The notes beneath the pieces were generated by a model. That model made no database searches. It saw only the letters and a list, made by a program, of their open reading frames with translations, and had not been told where the DNA came from. From NCBI GenBank assembly GCA_005799205.1, contig SYHM01000036.1, positions 1 through 37,032 on the forward strand: a DNA stretch of 37,032 bases, in the 5' to 3' direction. The translations under genes were made by a program, and so were the position numbers. Positions 16,295-24,387 of this stretch are shown one piece after another (the stretch's first letter is position 1; each line of letters begins with the position of its first letter). Origin of the DNA: Planctomycetia bacterium (GTDB lineage: Bacteria; Planctomycetota; Phycisphaerae; Phycisphaerales; SM1A02).

Positions 16295-17902
16295 ATGGTG
16301 CCTGTCTACCTCGAAACATTCGGATGCCAAATGAACGAACTCGACAGCGAACTTGTCGAGGGACAATTGATCGCGCTGGGGTACACGATGGTTCGGCACG
16401 TCGACGAAGCGTCCATCATTCTGTTCAATACATGCTCAGTTCGCGAGCAAGCCGAACAGAAGGCCTATAGCCGGATTGGCATCGTCGGAGCGCGAAAACG
16501 CGCGGGTGAAGAGCTCATTTTGGGAGTCATCGGCTGCATGGCTGAGCGGGACGGGCTCGACCTCTTTCGGCGCCATCCACAGGTGGACCTCATGTGCGGC
16601 CCTGGCGAACTCGATCGACTCCCACAACTCATCGACAATGTTCGGCGCACCCAGTCCATGCAGCGGCAGGGTGATGCAGACCCCCTTGCGCTTGCGGATC
16701 GCAGTGCGCTTGCAGGTAACCGGAGTCGCCGTTCGACGACGCTTGCTGCGGCTGAAGACAACCTTGAGTCCCTCGACCTCTCGAGGGCATTCACACCCAG
16801 GTCCCGCTCAACCAAAGAGCACAGCGCTTACGTGCGAATCACACGTGGATGCAACAAATTCTGCACGTACTGCGTCGTCCCCACAACGCGCGGCGCTGAG
16901 GTTCATCGCCCACCAGATCACATCGTTGAGGAATGCAAGCGACTCGTCGACGCGGGGGTGGTCGAGATCACGCTGCTCGGCCAAACGGTCAACCACTACC
17001 GATATCAACATGGCACAGCCGTGACCGTCGATGGTCGAGAGGCGCCTCAAGTGGGACCTGGACTCTCTGCCTTTCGAACCGCCTACTCAGGAACAGCGCG
17101 CATCACGACATTTGCTGCGCTTTTGCACAGAATCCACCATGAGATCCCCGCACTGCGTCGTTTGCGCTTCATCACGAGTTATCCGCGCGATTTCGGCGAC
17201 GACATCCTCGCAGTTCTGCGCGATTCACCGCGGATTTGCCGCTATCTGCACGCGCCAGCTCAGAGTGGATCCGACCGAATCTTACGACTCATGAACCGTG
17301 GATACACCGTGAGCGAGTACACCGAGTTCATCGATCGGTCACTGGGGATGCTGCCTGATCTTTCAATTGCTGGCGACTTCATCGTCGGATTCCCGACCGA
17401 GAGCGATGAAGACTTCGAAGCGACTTGCGCACTCGTGAAACGCATTCCGTACAAGAACAACTTTATCTTTAAGTATTCGCCGCGACCTGGAACCACCGCG
17501 TTCGAGCGACTCAAGGATGATGTGCCCGACGCAACCAAGCGGGCACGAAACAACCACCTCCTCGCACTTCAGACCGAGGTATCTCGGCAAGTGCATCAGC
17601 GAATGGTGGGTGCGACCGCGGAGGTTCTTTTCGACGAAGTACGAGTGCGTCGAAGCCCTCGCGCTAAGGCGATTTCGCCACAACTCACCCTGCGAGGAAA
17701 GCCTTTCCACGAGGCAACTGTCGGCCACACTGACGAAGGGCACGAGCAAGTGCAATGCGTCGGGCGAACCTCCGGCGATCTGATTTGCGCCATCACCTGT
17801 AAATCTGAGGAATCTGCCTCATTTTTGATTGGAAAAACTGCTTTTGTTGAGATCACGGCTGCCACTCCGCTCCTCCTCAGCGGAGCACTGACTCACTCGT
17901 AG
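16295..17902 (+). CDS. miaB: tRNA-2-methylthio-N6-dimethylallyladenosine synthase MiaB
   Basis: MiaB is a radical-SAM methylthiotransferase that thiomethylates i6A37 in tRNAs reading UNN codons. The 535-residue protein has the UPF0004 domain with Cys11 (YLETFGCQMN), Cys47 (NTCSVRE) and Cys81 (GCMAE) for the auxiliary cluster. The radical-SAM site CNKFCTYC has Cys186, Cys190 and Cys193. A TRAM-like domain closes the C-terminus. Two inserts are unusual: a polar stretch at about 118-172 before the SAM domain, and about 30 residues after LLGQTVNHY. The start at 16295 gives the canonical N-terminus; GTG at 16205 would add 30 unconserved residues. No ribosome-binding site is evident. Confidence 0.93.
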   Translation: MVPVYLETFGCQMNELDSELVEGQLIALGYTMVRHVDEASIILFNTCSVREQAEQKAYSRIGIVGARKRAGEELILGVIGCMAERDGLDLFRRHPQVDLMCGPGELDRLPQLIDNVRRTQSMQRQGDADPLALADRSALAGNRSRRSTTLAAAEDNLESLDLSRAFTPRSRSTKEHSAYVRITRGCNKFCTYCVVPTTRGAEVHRPPDHIVEECKRLVDAGVVEITLLGQTVNHYRYQHGTAVTVDGREAPQVGPGLSAFRTAYSGTARITTFAALLHRIHHEIPALRRLRFITSYPRDFGDDILAVLRDSPRICRYLHAPAQSGSDRILRLMNRGYTVSEYTEFIDRSLGMLPDLSIAGDFIVGFPTESDEDFEATCALVKRIPYKNNFIFKYSPRPGTTAFERLKDDVPDATKRARNNHLLALQTEVSRQVHQRMVGATAEVLFDEVRVRRSPRAKAISPQLTLRGKPFHEATVGHTDEGHEQVQCVGRTSGDLICAITCKSEESASFLIGKTAFVEITAATPLLLSGALTHS

Positions 17903-17947
17903 CCCCCCCTAAGAGCGCTTTTTCGCGGTTATTTTGTCTCACAAAAC

Positions 17948-17975
17948 TTGACTCAACCTAGATCGGGGTTAGGTT
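17948..17975 (+). promoter_or_regulatory. Promoter of the first PEP-CTERM-like gene
   Basis: TTGACT (17948-17953), a 16-base spacer, then TAGGTT (17970-17975). Transcription near 17982 would give a leader of about 67 nt. It lies in the 146-bp gap after miaB. Confidence 0.45.
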
Positions 17976-18048
17976 GCAGGTGGAGAGTCTGGAAAAGGGA
18001 TGTGTCGATCCTGTATCGCTTCCCCCTTTTTGGAAAGGTCTCGTCCCT

Positions 18049-18699
18049 ATGAAATCTTACGCAGTTCTTGGCGCAGTGGCGCTCATCTCGTCAGCCGCGA
18101 GCGCGACATTCACCGGCATCACGGTCACTGAAACGACCGTCGGTGGGCGCACCGTTTCGTCCATTTTCGCGAATTTCAGCGTCTCCACCGACCGAATCCT
18201 GAACGTCTTCGACTTCATGAATGTTTCGGGATCGATGAACGCCCTTCACACTGACACCGCCTTCGGTGACATCGATACCGACGGCGACGGCTATGCCGAC
18301 GTCTTTGGCGCAACTGGCGCTTGGTCACAAACATTCAACAGCACCGCTGGCATCCCATCGGACTCATTCGTCTCGATCGGTACGCCAGGACCAGTTGCTC
18401 TTGACCCTGGCTTCACTGGTCCATTCGTGAGTGGTTCGATTGCCAACCTCTCGGGTTGGTATGACAGCACCCCAGGTTCACAGAACCTCGCTGGTGCGAC
18501 CCTCAAGATCAAGATCATGCAGCTCGCACGTGCAGTCAATAGCGCCTACTACACCGCAAACTTCACAGTCGGCTACGCCGCTCTTGGAAGCACAACGGCT
18601 CAGTTCGGTGCGGGTACCTACACCGTTGGAACTCCAGCGCCAGGCGCAGTTGCTCTGCTCGGCCTTGCTGGCCTCGTCAGCCGCCGTCGTCGCGCCTAA
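18049..18699 (+). CDS. Secreted protein with PEP-CTERM-like tail, paralogue 1
   Basis: 216 residues. A signal peptide (MKSYAVLGAVALISSAASA) is followed by a beta-rich domain that begins FTGITVTETTVGGRT, with the Ca-binding-like loop DIDTDGDGYADVFG (about 73-86). The C-terminus has the sorting-tag architecture: PAPGAVALLGLAG, a hydrophobic helix, then RRRR at the end. This resembles PEP-CTERM tails, with PAPG in place of VPEP. AAAGG lies 13 bases before the ATG, a weak ribosome-binding site. It shares patches with the next gene (YANFS/FANFS, STLKVKIMQ/ATLKIKIMQ), so the pair arose by duplication. Surface function unknown. Confidence 0.8.
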   Translation: MKSYAVLGAVALISSAASATFTGITVTETTVGGRTVSSIFANFSVSTDRILNVFDFMNVSGSMNALHTDTAFGDIDTDGDGYADVFGATGAWSQTFNSTAGIPSDSFVSIGTPGPVALDPGFTGPFVSGSIANLSGWYDSTPGSQNLAGATLKIKIMQLARAVNSAYYTANFTVGYAALGSTTAQFGAGTYTVGTPAPGAVALLGLAGLVSRRRRA

Positions 18700-18761
18700 G
18701 CGGCACGGCCTTCGGCGGGGCTCTCAGGTTCTGACCTGAGGACCCTTTGGGAAGCGATTTC

Positions 18762-18796
18762 AAACCACCACCTCTAAAAAAGGTGGTGGTTTTTTC
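18762..18796 (+). terminator. Intrinsic terminator after PEP-CTERM-like paralogue 1
   Basis: A perfect 12-bp stem (AAACCACCACCT with AGGTGGTGGTTT, 18762-18773 and 18781-18792) with a 7-base A-rich loop, running into a T-tract to 18795. It is the strongest hairpin in the window. The loop-side A-run and terminal T-run make it partly symmetric, but there is no gene on the other strand to use it. Confidence 0.9.
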
Positions 18797-18805
18797 CTTT
18801 ATAAT

Positions 18806-18835
18806 TTGCAATAGTCTGATCCTGTGGAATAGTCT
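18806..18835 (+). promoter_or_regulatory. Possible promoter of PEP-CTERM-like paralogue 2
   Basis: TTGCAA (18806-18811), 18 bases, TAGTCT (18830-18835), giving a leader of about 95 nt. A perfect TATAAT at 18800-18805, right after the terminator, is an alternative -10, but its -35 region falls in the hairpin and does not match. Confidence 0.3.
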
Positions 18836-18936
18836 CGGCGTTGCCAGATCGCCTCAGGGCATTGGCGGTTCGGAGTGGATGGGAAAGCGGACCGAAGCTG
18901 GGAGGCTTCGACCCGATCGAAAGGGAAGTGGAAAAG

Positions 18937-19581
18937 ATGAAACTGCAAACGATTGGTTTTTGGGGCGTTGCCGTGGTCAGTGTCGCAGTGGCGCAGTCCG
19001 CCAGCGCAGCCTTCATGGGAGTCTCTGTGGCTCCCGTGACGATCGCGAACGGTCGTTACGTCTACAGCGTCTACGCCAACTTTTCACTCGCAACCGATCA
19101 GATCGTCAAGGTCAAGAACTGGCAGGTCACAAGCGGCACGATGCAGAATGTCCAACATTCTGACACCGCACTTCCGCTTGGATCGTGGAATCCAAACTGG
19201 ACAACTGCCGAATCGGGCGCGGCGCTCAGCGACTCGTACGTCTCAATCACTGGACTCTGGAACGATCAAAGCACGCAATTGAACTGGACAAATGGTGGCC
19301 CCACAATCGCTGCGGGCGCAGCATGGGGACTTCCAGCTCTCAGTTCGGGTGGCGTGGTCGTTGGTTCAACTTTGAAAGTCAAGATCATGCAGATTGCGGG
19401 CACATATCTGCTGCCAACAGTCTTTCAGTTTTCAGCCTCGATGGAGGTTGAGTGGCGAGCGTCTTCGGCGACGCCTACCCAGTCTGGGGATTCGACTCTC
19501 ACCCTTCCAGCGCCACCAGCACTCGTGGTTGCTGCTCTGGGACTGCTTGTCAACCCAAGCCAGCGCAAGCGCCGCCAGTAA
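18937..19581 (+). CDS. Secreted protein with degenerate PEP-CTERM-like tail, paralogue 2
   Basis: 214 residues. The signal peptide MKLQTIGFWGVAVVSVAVAQ...ASA precedes FMGVSVAPVTIANGRY, which aligns with FTGITVTETTVGGRT of the upstream paralogue. Also shared are VYANFSLATDQIVKV, SGTMQNVQHSDTA and STLKVKIMQIAG. The Ca-binding-like loop of paralogue 1 is missing. The tail (LPAPPALVVAALGLL, then RKRRQ) keeps the Pro-hydrophobic-basic layout but not the PAPG glycine. GGAAAAG directly precedes the ATG and supports this start over an upstream TTG at 18841. Function unknown. Confidence 0.78.
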   Translation: MKLQTIGFWGVAVVSVAVAQSASAAFMGVSVAPVTIANGRYVYSVYANFSLATDQIVKVKNWQVTSGTMQNVQHSDTALPLGSWNPNWTTAESGAALSDSYVSITGLWNDQSTQLNWTNGGPTIAAGAAWGLPALSSGGVVVGSTLKVKIMQIAGTYLLPTVFQFSASMEVEWRASSATPTQSGDSTLTLPAPPALVVAALGLLVNPSQRKRRQ

Positions 19582-19622
19582 CGACGACTTGTCGCAAATC
19601 CAAATTTCTCTGCACTCGCATG

Positions 19623-19655
19623 GCACCGGTGGCTACCCACCGGTGCTTTGGTTTT
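19623..19655 (+). terminator. Intrinsic terminator after PEP-CTERM-like paralogue 2
   Basis: A 10-bp perfect stem (GCACCGGTGG with CCACCGGTGC) with a 4-base loop CTAC, followed by TTTGGTTTT. The T-tract is interrupted, so it may be a moderate terminator. It lies 42 bp after the stop codon. Confidence 0.75.
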
Positions 19656-19740
19656 GCACGAACACGGATTTCCTCTGATGCATGCGCCTAATTCATGCGT
19701 CCACGAATCGCCAAAACTTGCGCGGATTCTCTAGGAATTG

Positions 19741-19769
19741 TTGCCGCGGGGTGCTTTCGGGGTTATCGT
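19741..19769 (+). promoter_or_regulatory. Promoter of the first dockerin-tailed gene
   Basis: TTGCCG (19741-19746), a 17-base spacer, then TATCGT (19764-19769). Transcription near 19777 would give a leader of about 70 nt with GGAG before the GTG start. The rest of the 265-bp gap holds the terminator above and nothing else recognisable. Confidence 0.45.
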
Positions 19770-19846
19770 GTTGCCGTGGTGGTGCTCGACTCTCGAACCG
19801 CGTCGCGTGACGCTGTTCTCGCATTCATTCATTGGAGAAACTAATC

Positions 19847-21277
19847 GTGAAGACTGGAACAATTGTGGGCGCACTTGGACTTGGAGGCTTGGCTGTCTTT
19901 CTTGGTCAACTCAATGCGACTGCATTGCCAGGCGGAAGCGGCGACGATGGAGGTGTGGCTGCTGGGCCCGACGTGATCGTCGGTGCGCTTCCAGACATCT
20001 CGGCATATGCGCCCGCGGTGTGGCAGGGAGTGACGTACTGCGCGTATGCGGTGGGTACGACGAGCTGCAACATTGGAAATCAACAGTTGCTCTGGGAACC
20101 AAATCCTGCGACGACGCATCCAGTCATGCCTCAGAATCTGTACCGCGTCAAGAATGGCGTCATCAAGCAGATCGGCCAGAGTTGGATCAAGCACGGATTC
20201 TGTGCGCTCCAAGGGACCCTCTGTGGAGCGTGCACCCCAGCTGGCGGTGGTTGTCCAACGGTTCTTGGAGTGGGATGCTCTGATCCCTATTCGTCGGGGC
20301 TGAACGGCGGACAGGGAGATTTGAAGAGCCGATACGGAGTCAATGCAGCGACTGGTGTCTATTCGGGCACCTACTCCGACCCTGCCATTCCTAGTGGATA
20401 TCCGAGTTCAATTCGTGAGCGCATCACCGTGCCGAAGAACGATCTTGATTCGACGATGAACGCTGGAGCCCAGTACTTCATCGAAGGCCAATATGTTCAG
20501 GTGCAAGATGCAGCCGCTGGAAACGACAACAACAACGCGTCGTACCGCAAGGTCACCGTTGGCACGACGTACTCGACCTCGACGGGTTACTCGCTCACGC
20601 TCACTGGGGCGACGTTCCAGCAGATTCCAGCGATCTACGCGTGGCAGTCTGTCCACAGTGATGTTGCGATTCGAGAGTACGACGTCGCTGGCGATGGCCG
20701 ATTTATCGTCGGCAGCCGAGTCACCCTCAACACAGATGGCACCTATCACTACTCATACAACGTCTTCAACCTCAACAGCGACCGAAACGGCGGCTCGTTC
20801 TCCGTGCCGATCGCGACCGGGGTCGTTCTGACGAACATCGCCTACAGCGCTCCATTCAATCACTCAGGAGACACCTACACCAATGTTCCGTGGACAGCGA
20901 CCCAAGCTGGCGGATCGATCACATGGGCGTGCGAGCCAAACACCAACGCCAATGCTCACGCCATTCGATGGTCAACGATGCACACATTCGAGTTCGATGC
21001 GAATTCGGCGCCAACGGACGCTTCGCAGATCCTCACGCTGGGCATTTGGAAGGCGCCTACCGCAAGCAGCACCGCGACATCAATTTCTGTCCAAGGAAAG
21101 AAGCCGCTGCCTGTCGCTCCTCCCTGCGCCGATGCTGACCTTGATTGCAACGGCAGCGTTGACGGAGCCGATCTCGCGGCCCTTCTGAGTTGCTGGGGAA
21201 TTGCATGCGGCGATGTCAATGGTGACAACCTCACCGACGGCGCTGACCTCGGCATCATGCTGTCGGCGTGGAACTGA
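19847..21277 (+). CDS. Secreted protein with C-terminal dockerin-like repeats
   Basis: 476 residues. A short basic N-terminus and the hydrophobic stretch GTIVGALGLGGLAVFLGQL form a signal peptide, cleaved near ATALP. The body (about 40-420) is rich in Thr, Ser, Asn and Gly and looks beta-stranded; I do not recognise its fold. Several Cys pairs (YCAYAVGTTSC, CALQGTLCGAC) fit an exported protein. The last 48 residues carry two dockerin type I-like calcium loops, DLDCNGSVDGADL and DVNGDNLTDGADL, each followed by a hydrophobic stretch ending in Trp. The GTG start at 19847 is preferred over TTG 19832 because GGAG lies nine bases before it. Terminator follows. Confidence 0.8.
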   Translation: MKTGTIVGALGLGGLAVFLGQLNATALPGGSGDDGGVAAGPDVIVGALPDISAYAPAVWQGVTYCAYAVGTTSCNIGNQQLLWEPNPATTHPVMPQNLYRVKNGVIKQIGQSWIKHGFCALQGTLCGACTPAGGGCPTVLGVGCSDPYSSGLNGGQGDLKSRYGVNAATGVYSGTYSDPAIPSGYPSSIRERITVPKNDLDSTMNAGAQYFIEGQYVQVQDAAAGNDNNNASYRKVTVGTTYSTSTGYSLTLTGATFQQIPAIYAWQSVHSDVAIREYDVAGDGRFIVGSRVTLNTDGTYHYSYNVFNLNSDRNGGSFSVPIATGVVLTNIAYSAPFNHSGDTYTNVPWTATQAGGSITWACEPNTNANAHAIRWSTMHTFEFDANSAPTDASQILTLGIWKAPTASSTATSISVQGKKPLPVAPPCADADLDCNGSVDGADLAALLSCWGIACGDVNGDNLTDGADLGIMLSAWN

Positions 21278-21313
21278 TCTACGCCAACACTTCAATTCAA
21301 GGCAATGATTCTC

Positions 21314-21343
21314 AAACTGCCCAGCGCGAGCTGGGCAGTTTTT
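21314..21343 (+). terminator. Intrinsic terminator after the dockerin-tailed gene
   Basis: A 12-bp stem (AAACTGCCCAGC with GCTGGGCAGTTT) and GCGA tetraloop, continuing into a short T-tract to 21343. It lies 36 bp after the stop codon. The GNRA-type loop adds stability. Confidence 0.85.
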
Positions 21344-21394
21344 CATTCGTCAATCTCGTTGTTTTTCAGAGTTCGGGTGGATGAACTGATCTCT

Positions 21395-21408
21395 CGAACT
21401 ATAGTTCG
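21395..21408. promoter_or_regulatory. 14-bp perfect palindrome holding the metalloprotease -10 hexamer
   Basis: CGAACTATAGTTCG is its own reverse complement. It contains TATAGT (21400-21405), which ends 6 bases before the metalloprotease ATG, so the mRNA would be leaderless. A dyad centred on the -10 could be an operator for a dimeric repressor. Neither a -35 consensus nor a Shine-Dalgarno is present. Confidence 0.4.
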
Positions 21409-21411
21409 CGC

Positions 21412-23727
21412 ATGCAGACACCCCACATCGGACGCCCCGCTGGCGCCGCCGCTATGACCCTTGCCGCCCTCATCGCCTTTGTAGCGCTCAACGCAGGTGC
21501 TGAGGTCTCGAAAAAGAGTTCTCGGTTGAGCGCAGATGAACTCACGATTCGCGAGCTCTCGAGTTTTCATCTCTCGATCCCAGCCCTCCCAGAGGGTCTG
21601 CCAGCCCATGTCGAGTTCGCCCTTCCTGTTGGGCCAACCGCCGAAGTCGTGCTTCTCGACAAGGTGTCGATTCGCAGTGACAACTTCCGAGTCCTCGTCG
21701 ATTCAGGTGACGGCGCGCTCAACGAAGTCGCCGCCCCACCTGTTCGCACCTATCGCGGCTCGCTCGCAGGCCGTCCTGGGACGATCGTGACCGGGTCGCT
21801 TCTCTCAACCGGATTTAGCGGGATCGTCCACCTTGAAGATGAGTCGACGTGGGTGATTCAACCTCTGAGTGACTTCCGCGCAGACCTGCCTCGCCTGGGC
21901 CAACATGTTTCGTATGCAAGCTCCGACGCGATCCCTGATGGGCGGGGCTGTGCACTTGGACGCCCTGGGTTTCCTCTGGCGAAGTATCGGTCGCCGTTGT
22001 CGGCAGCGATCGAAGCTGGACAGGGTTCAGATCAGGGTGGACTCGCTGGAACCACCCCATCGCAAGTCGAGCTCGCTTGTGAGACCGACTACGAGTTTTT
22101 CCAAAAGAACTCGTCAAGCGTGCCGAACACGATCAATGACATCGAGCTCATCGTCTCTAATGTCAACACGATTTACGATCGGGACGTCAATATCACATTC
22201 GAGCTTGGAACGGTTGTCGTTCGATCTGCTACGACAGACCCCTACACGACCACCACCATCGACGGCAGGCTCGGTGAGTTCGGCGCCAAGTGGGGTACCG
22301 CTCCAGAATCGGGCATTTATCGCGATGTTTCACACATGTTTTCTGGGTACTCGTTCTCTGGCGGAACGATTGGACTGGCCTACCTTGGAGTCATCTGTCA
22401 GCCAGTCAGCGGGGCCCAATACGGAGTTGTTGAGAGTCGATACACGACAACTCTCGGATACCGAATCTCGCTCTCCGCCCACGAGCTTGGGCACAATTGG
22501 GATGCAACCCACTGTGATTCCCAAGGGGCGACCGCATGCCACATCATGTGCTCAGCGAATGGGGGATGCGGTGGCATCTCTGGATCAAATCTCAAGTTCG
22601 ATCCGCTGACGATCTCTGAGGTCACCACGTTTCTAGGCCAGGTCGGGTGCGACTTCGTGCGCCCAGCTCCCGCGGCTGTTCCATTCGCTGAGACCTTTGC
22701 TGCCACCACACTCGCAACTGCGCGCTGGACCTACAACGATGGTGGGGCCGTCAATGGAAACGCGTCCGCCGAACCTACAACCCCCTATTCACTCAATCTC
22801 AGCTCGGTCGGAGCGAATGCCTACGACGACGATGAAGTTCGAACGAACTACATTTTGCTGGGTGGAACTGCGGCAGCGACCGCGAGTTATAAAGTTGAAC
22901 GAAGCGGCGTCGAGGCTGGAGAGACCTTCATCGTCGAGTACCTCAACAGCTCGCTCGATTGGGTCTCGCTCAACACACTGACCTCGGATGGCACGAACCA
23001 AACAACTTTTACCACCTATACGCACGCTCTCCCAACGAACGCGCGACACAACCAGTTTCGCTTGCGCTTCCGGGTCGACGGAAATGACACTGGCGACAAT
23101 TGGTACCTCGACGATGTGAACGTGTACGTCGTGCAAGCTCCACCCCCGCCAGCGAACGACGAATGCGAAGCTGCCACCGCGATCTCGCTCGGATCAACCG
23201 CGTTCAATTCAACCGATGCCACCGACAGTCCCTACACGCTTCCCTCATCGTGCACCGCCAATGGCACAGGTGAGATCGTGAATGATGTGTGGTTTGACTA
23301 CCAAGCCACTTGCAGCGGACTGACAACCGTCTCCACGTGCGGCACCGCGCCATTCGACTCCCGTATCGTCGTGTACACCGCGAGTTCCCTCTGTCCGACC
23401 CAGTCATCTGCAGTCGCTGGATGCAACGACGATGCAGCAGGCTGCGCCAACGGCACCTCAACGGCGACCTTTAGCGCACTTGTCGGCAACCACTATCACA
23501 TCCGTGTCGGTGGAGCGAGCGCTGGCGGATCAGGGTCAGTGACCGTCTCATGTGTGGTGAACTGCCCAGCAGATCTCGATGGAGATCTGTATGTCGATGC
23601 GGCAGACCTCACGATCGTGCTCGCGGCGTGGGCCTCAACTGGCCCCTCGGGTGATGTCAACGGAAGTGGTCTGGTCGACGGGCTCGACCTGTCGATCATC
23701 CTCGCCGCATGGGGCGCCTGTCCATAA
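21412..23727 (+). CDS. Secreted reprolysin-like zinc metalloprotease with dockerin-like C-terminus
   Basis: 771 residues. Signal peptide about 10-30. Residues 45-200 look like a propeptide of the M12B type (FRVLVDSGDG, GTIVTGSLLSTGFSGIVHL). The catalytic domain (about 218-415) has the zinc site HELGHNWDATHC: His357, Glu358, His361, His367. CHIMC holds the Met-turn (Met379) and paired Cys residues surround it. A beta-sandwich-like region (about 425-575) and a second Cys-containing domain starting NDECEAATAISLG (about 580-720) follow. The C-terminus has dockerin-like loops DLDGDLYVDAADL and DVNGSGLVDGLDL with AAW repeats. An ADAM/reprolysin-type secreted endopeptidase is inferred; the substrate is unknown. 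The start is TATAGT-N6-ATG. Confidence 0.88.
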   Translation: MQTPHIGRPAGAAAMTLAALIAFVALNAGAEVSKKSSRLSADELTIRELSSFHLSIPALPEGLPAHVEFALPVGPTAEVVLLDKVSIRSDNFRVLVDSGDGALNEVAAPPVRTYRGSLAGRPGTIVTGSLLSTGFSGIVHLEDESTWVIQPLSDFRADLPRLGQHVSYASSDAIPDGRGCALGRPGFPLAKYRSPLSAAIEAGQGSDQGGLAGTTPSQVELACETDYEFFQKNSSSVPNTINDIELIVSNVNTIYDRDVNITFELGTVVVRSATTDPYTTTTIDGRLGEFGAKWGTAPESGIYRDVSHMFSGYSFSGGTIGLAYLGVICQPVSGAQYGVVESRYTTTLGYRISLSAHELGHNWDATHCDSQGATACHIMCSANGGCGGISGSNLKFDPLTISEVTTFLGQVGCDFVRPAPAAVPFAETFAATTLATARWTYNDGGAVNGNASAEPTTPYSLNLSSVGANAYDDDEVRTNYILLGGTAAATASYKVERSGVEAGETFIVEYLNSSLDWVSLNTLTSDGTNQTTFTTYTHALPTNARHNQFRLRFRVDGNDTGDNWYLDDVNVYVVQAPPPPANDECEAATAISLGSTAFNSTDATDSPYTLPSSCTANGTGEIVNDVWFDYQATCSGLTTVSTCGTAPFDSRIVVYTASSLCPTQSSAVAGCNDDAAGCANGTSTATFSALVGNHYHIRVGGASAGGSGSVTVSCVVNCPADLDGDLYVDAADLTIVLAAWASTGPSGDVNGSGLVDGLDLSIILAAWGACP

Positions 23728-23742
23728 GCGGACTTCACCCCC

Positions 23743-24372
23743 TTGCACACTCGACCTCGGATCGACCCACTCGCGTGCGTTGCGCTCGCTGGTGCGGCGC
23801 TTGCGTGCTGCCCTGCAGCCGCAATCGGCGGGTTGATTGCTGGAGTGATTTCACTCGCACGAGTTCGTGCGTCGCATGGTGCCCTCGCCGGACGCGGACT
23901 CGCCATCGGTTCGATGATCGCGTGCGTGGTGCTCGGCACGATCTCGTGGAGAGCAGGGACTCGATTTCAGGGTGCTGGCCAGACCGTGATGAGCGCCCAA
24001 GTGCGACAGGCCGTCGATCAGTTGCTGGCTTCAGAACTCGATCCGTCAGCGTGGTGGATCCAGAGCGACCCACGAGCGCTTCTTGACTTCCAGAGAGATG
24101 TGCGCCAGCGCCTTGGCCCGCTCAGCGCAGCGGGAGTCACTCAGGTCGAGCTGACCGCTGGATATCCCGCGCGCGCGCAGTACCGCGTACTCGTCGAGTC
24201 GCCGCATGTGCAGGCGTTTGCATCGGTCGAGGTCGACATTGGATCGGACTTTCAATCACTCCTTCCCACTGTTCGTCTTCGATCGATCTCGATTGCACCA
24301 CCAGATGAGGATTCGAGCGACAACTCTGTTCCCCCCCTGACCTTCTCAGTGCCGAGCGATCCTGGCTCCTGA
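23743..24372 (+). CDS. DUF4190-like membrane protein, paralogue 1
   Basis: 209 residues. Residues 9-66 form two membrane helices in a DUF4190-like arrangement (CVALAGAALACCPAAAIGG, ISLARVRASHGALAGRGLAIG). The remaining 140 residues are a soluble domain with ASELDPSAWW and QYRVLVESPHVQAFASVEV, probably beta-rich. No function is known for the domain. The start is TTG at 23743, 15 bp after the protease stop; no ribosome-binding site is obvious, so the exact start is uncertain. It parallels the next gene in layout. Confidence 0.7.
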   Translation: MHTRPRIDPLACVALAGAALACCPAAAIGGLIAGVISLARVRASHGALAGRGLAIGSMIACVVLGTISWRAGTRFQGAGQTVMSAQVRQAVDQLLASELDPSAWWIQSDPRALLDFQRDVRQRLGPLSAAGVTQVELTAGYPARAQYRVLVESPHVQAFASVEVDIGSDFQSLLPTVRLRSISIAPPDEDSSDNSVPPLTFSVPSDPGS

Positions 24373-24387
24373 TACGCTCGGCCTCGA

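Noticed and set aside
17903-17940. Possible terminator after miaB (GCG/CGC around a T-run)
   Set aside because: Only 3-4 bp can pair, too weak to call.
18723-18740. 7-bp hairpin (CTCAGGT, loop TCTG, ACCTGAG) before the strong terminator
   Set aside because: It has no T-tract and lies 22 bp upstream of a clear terminator. It could be an mRNA 3' structure but nothing supports a function.
18800-18805. Perfect TATAAT right after the terminator
   Set aside because: Not called as the main promoter because its -35 region lies in the terminator hairpin and does not match. It is kept as an alternative for the downstream gene.
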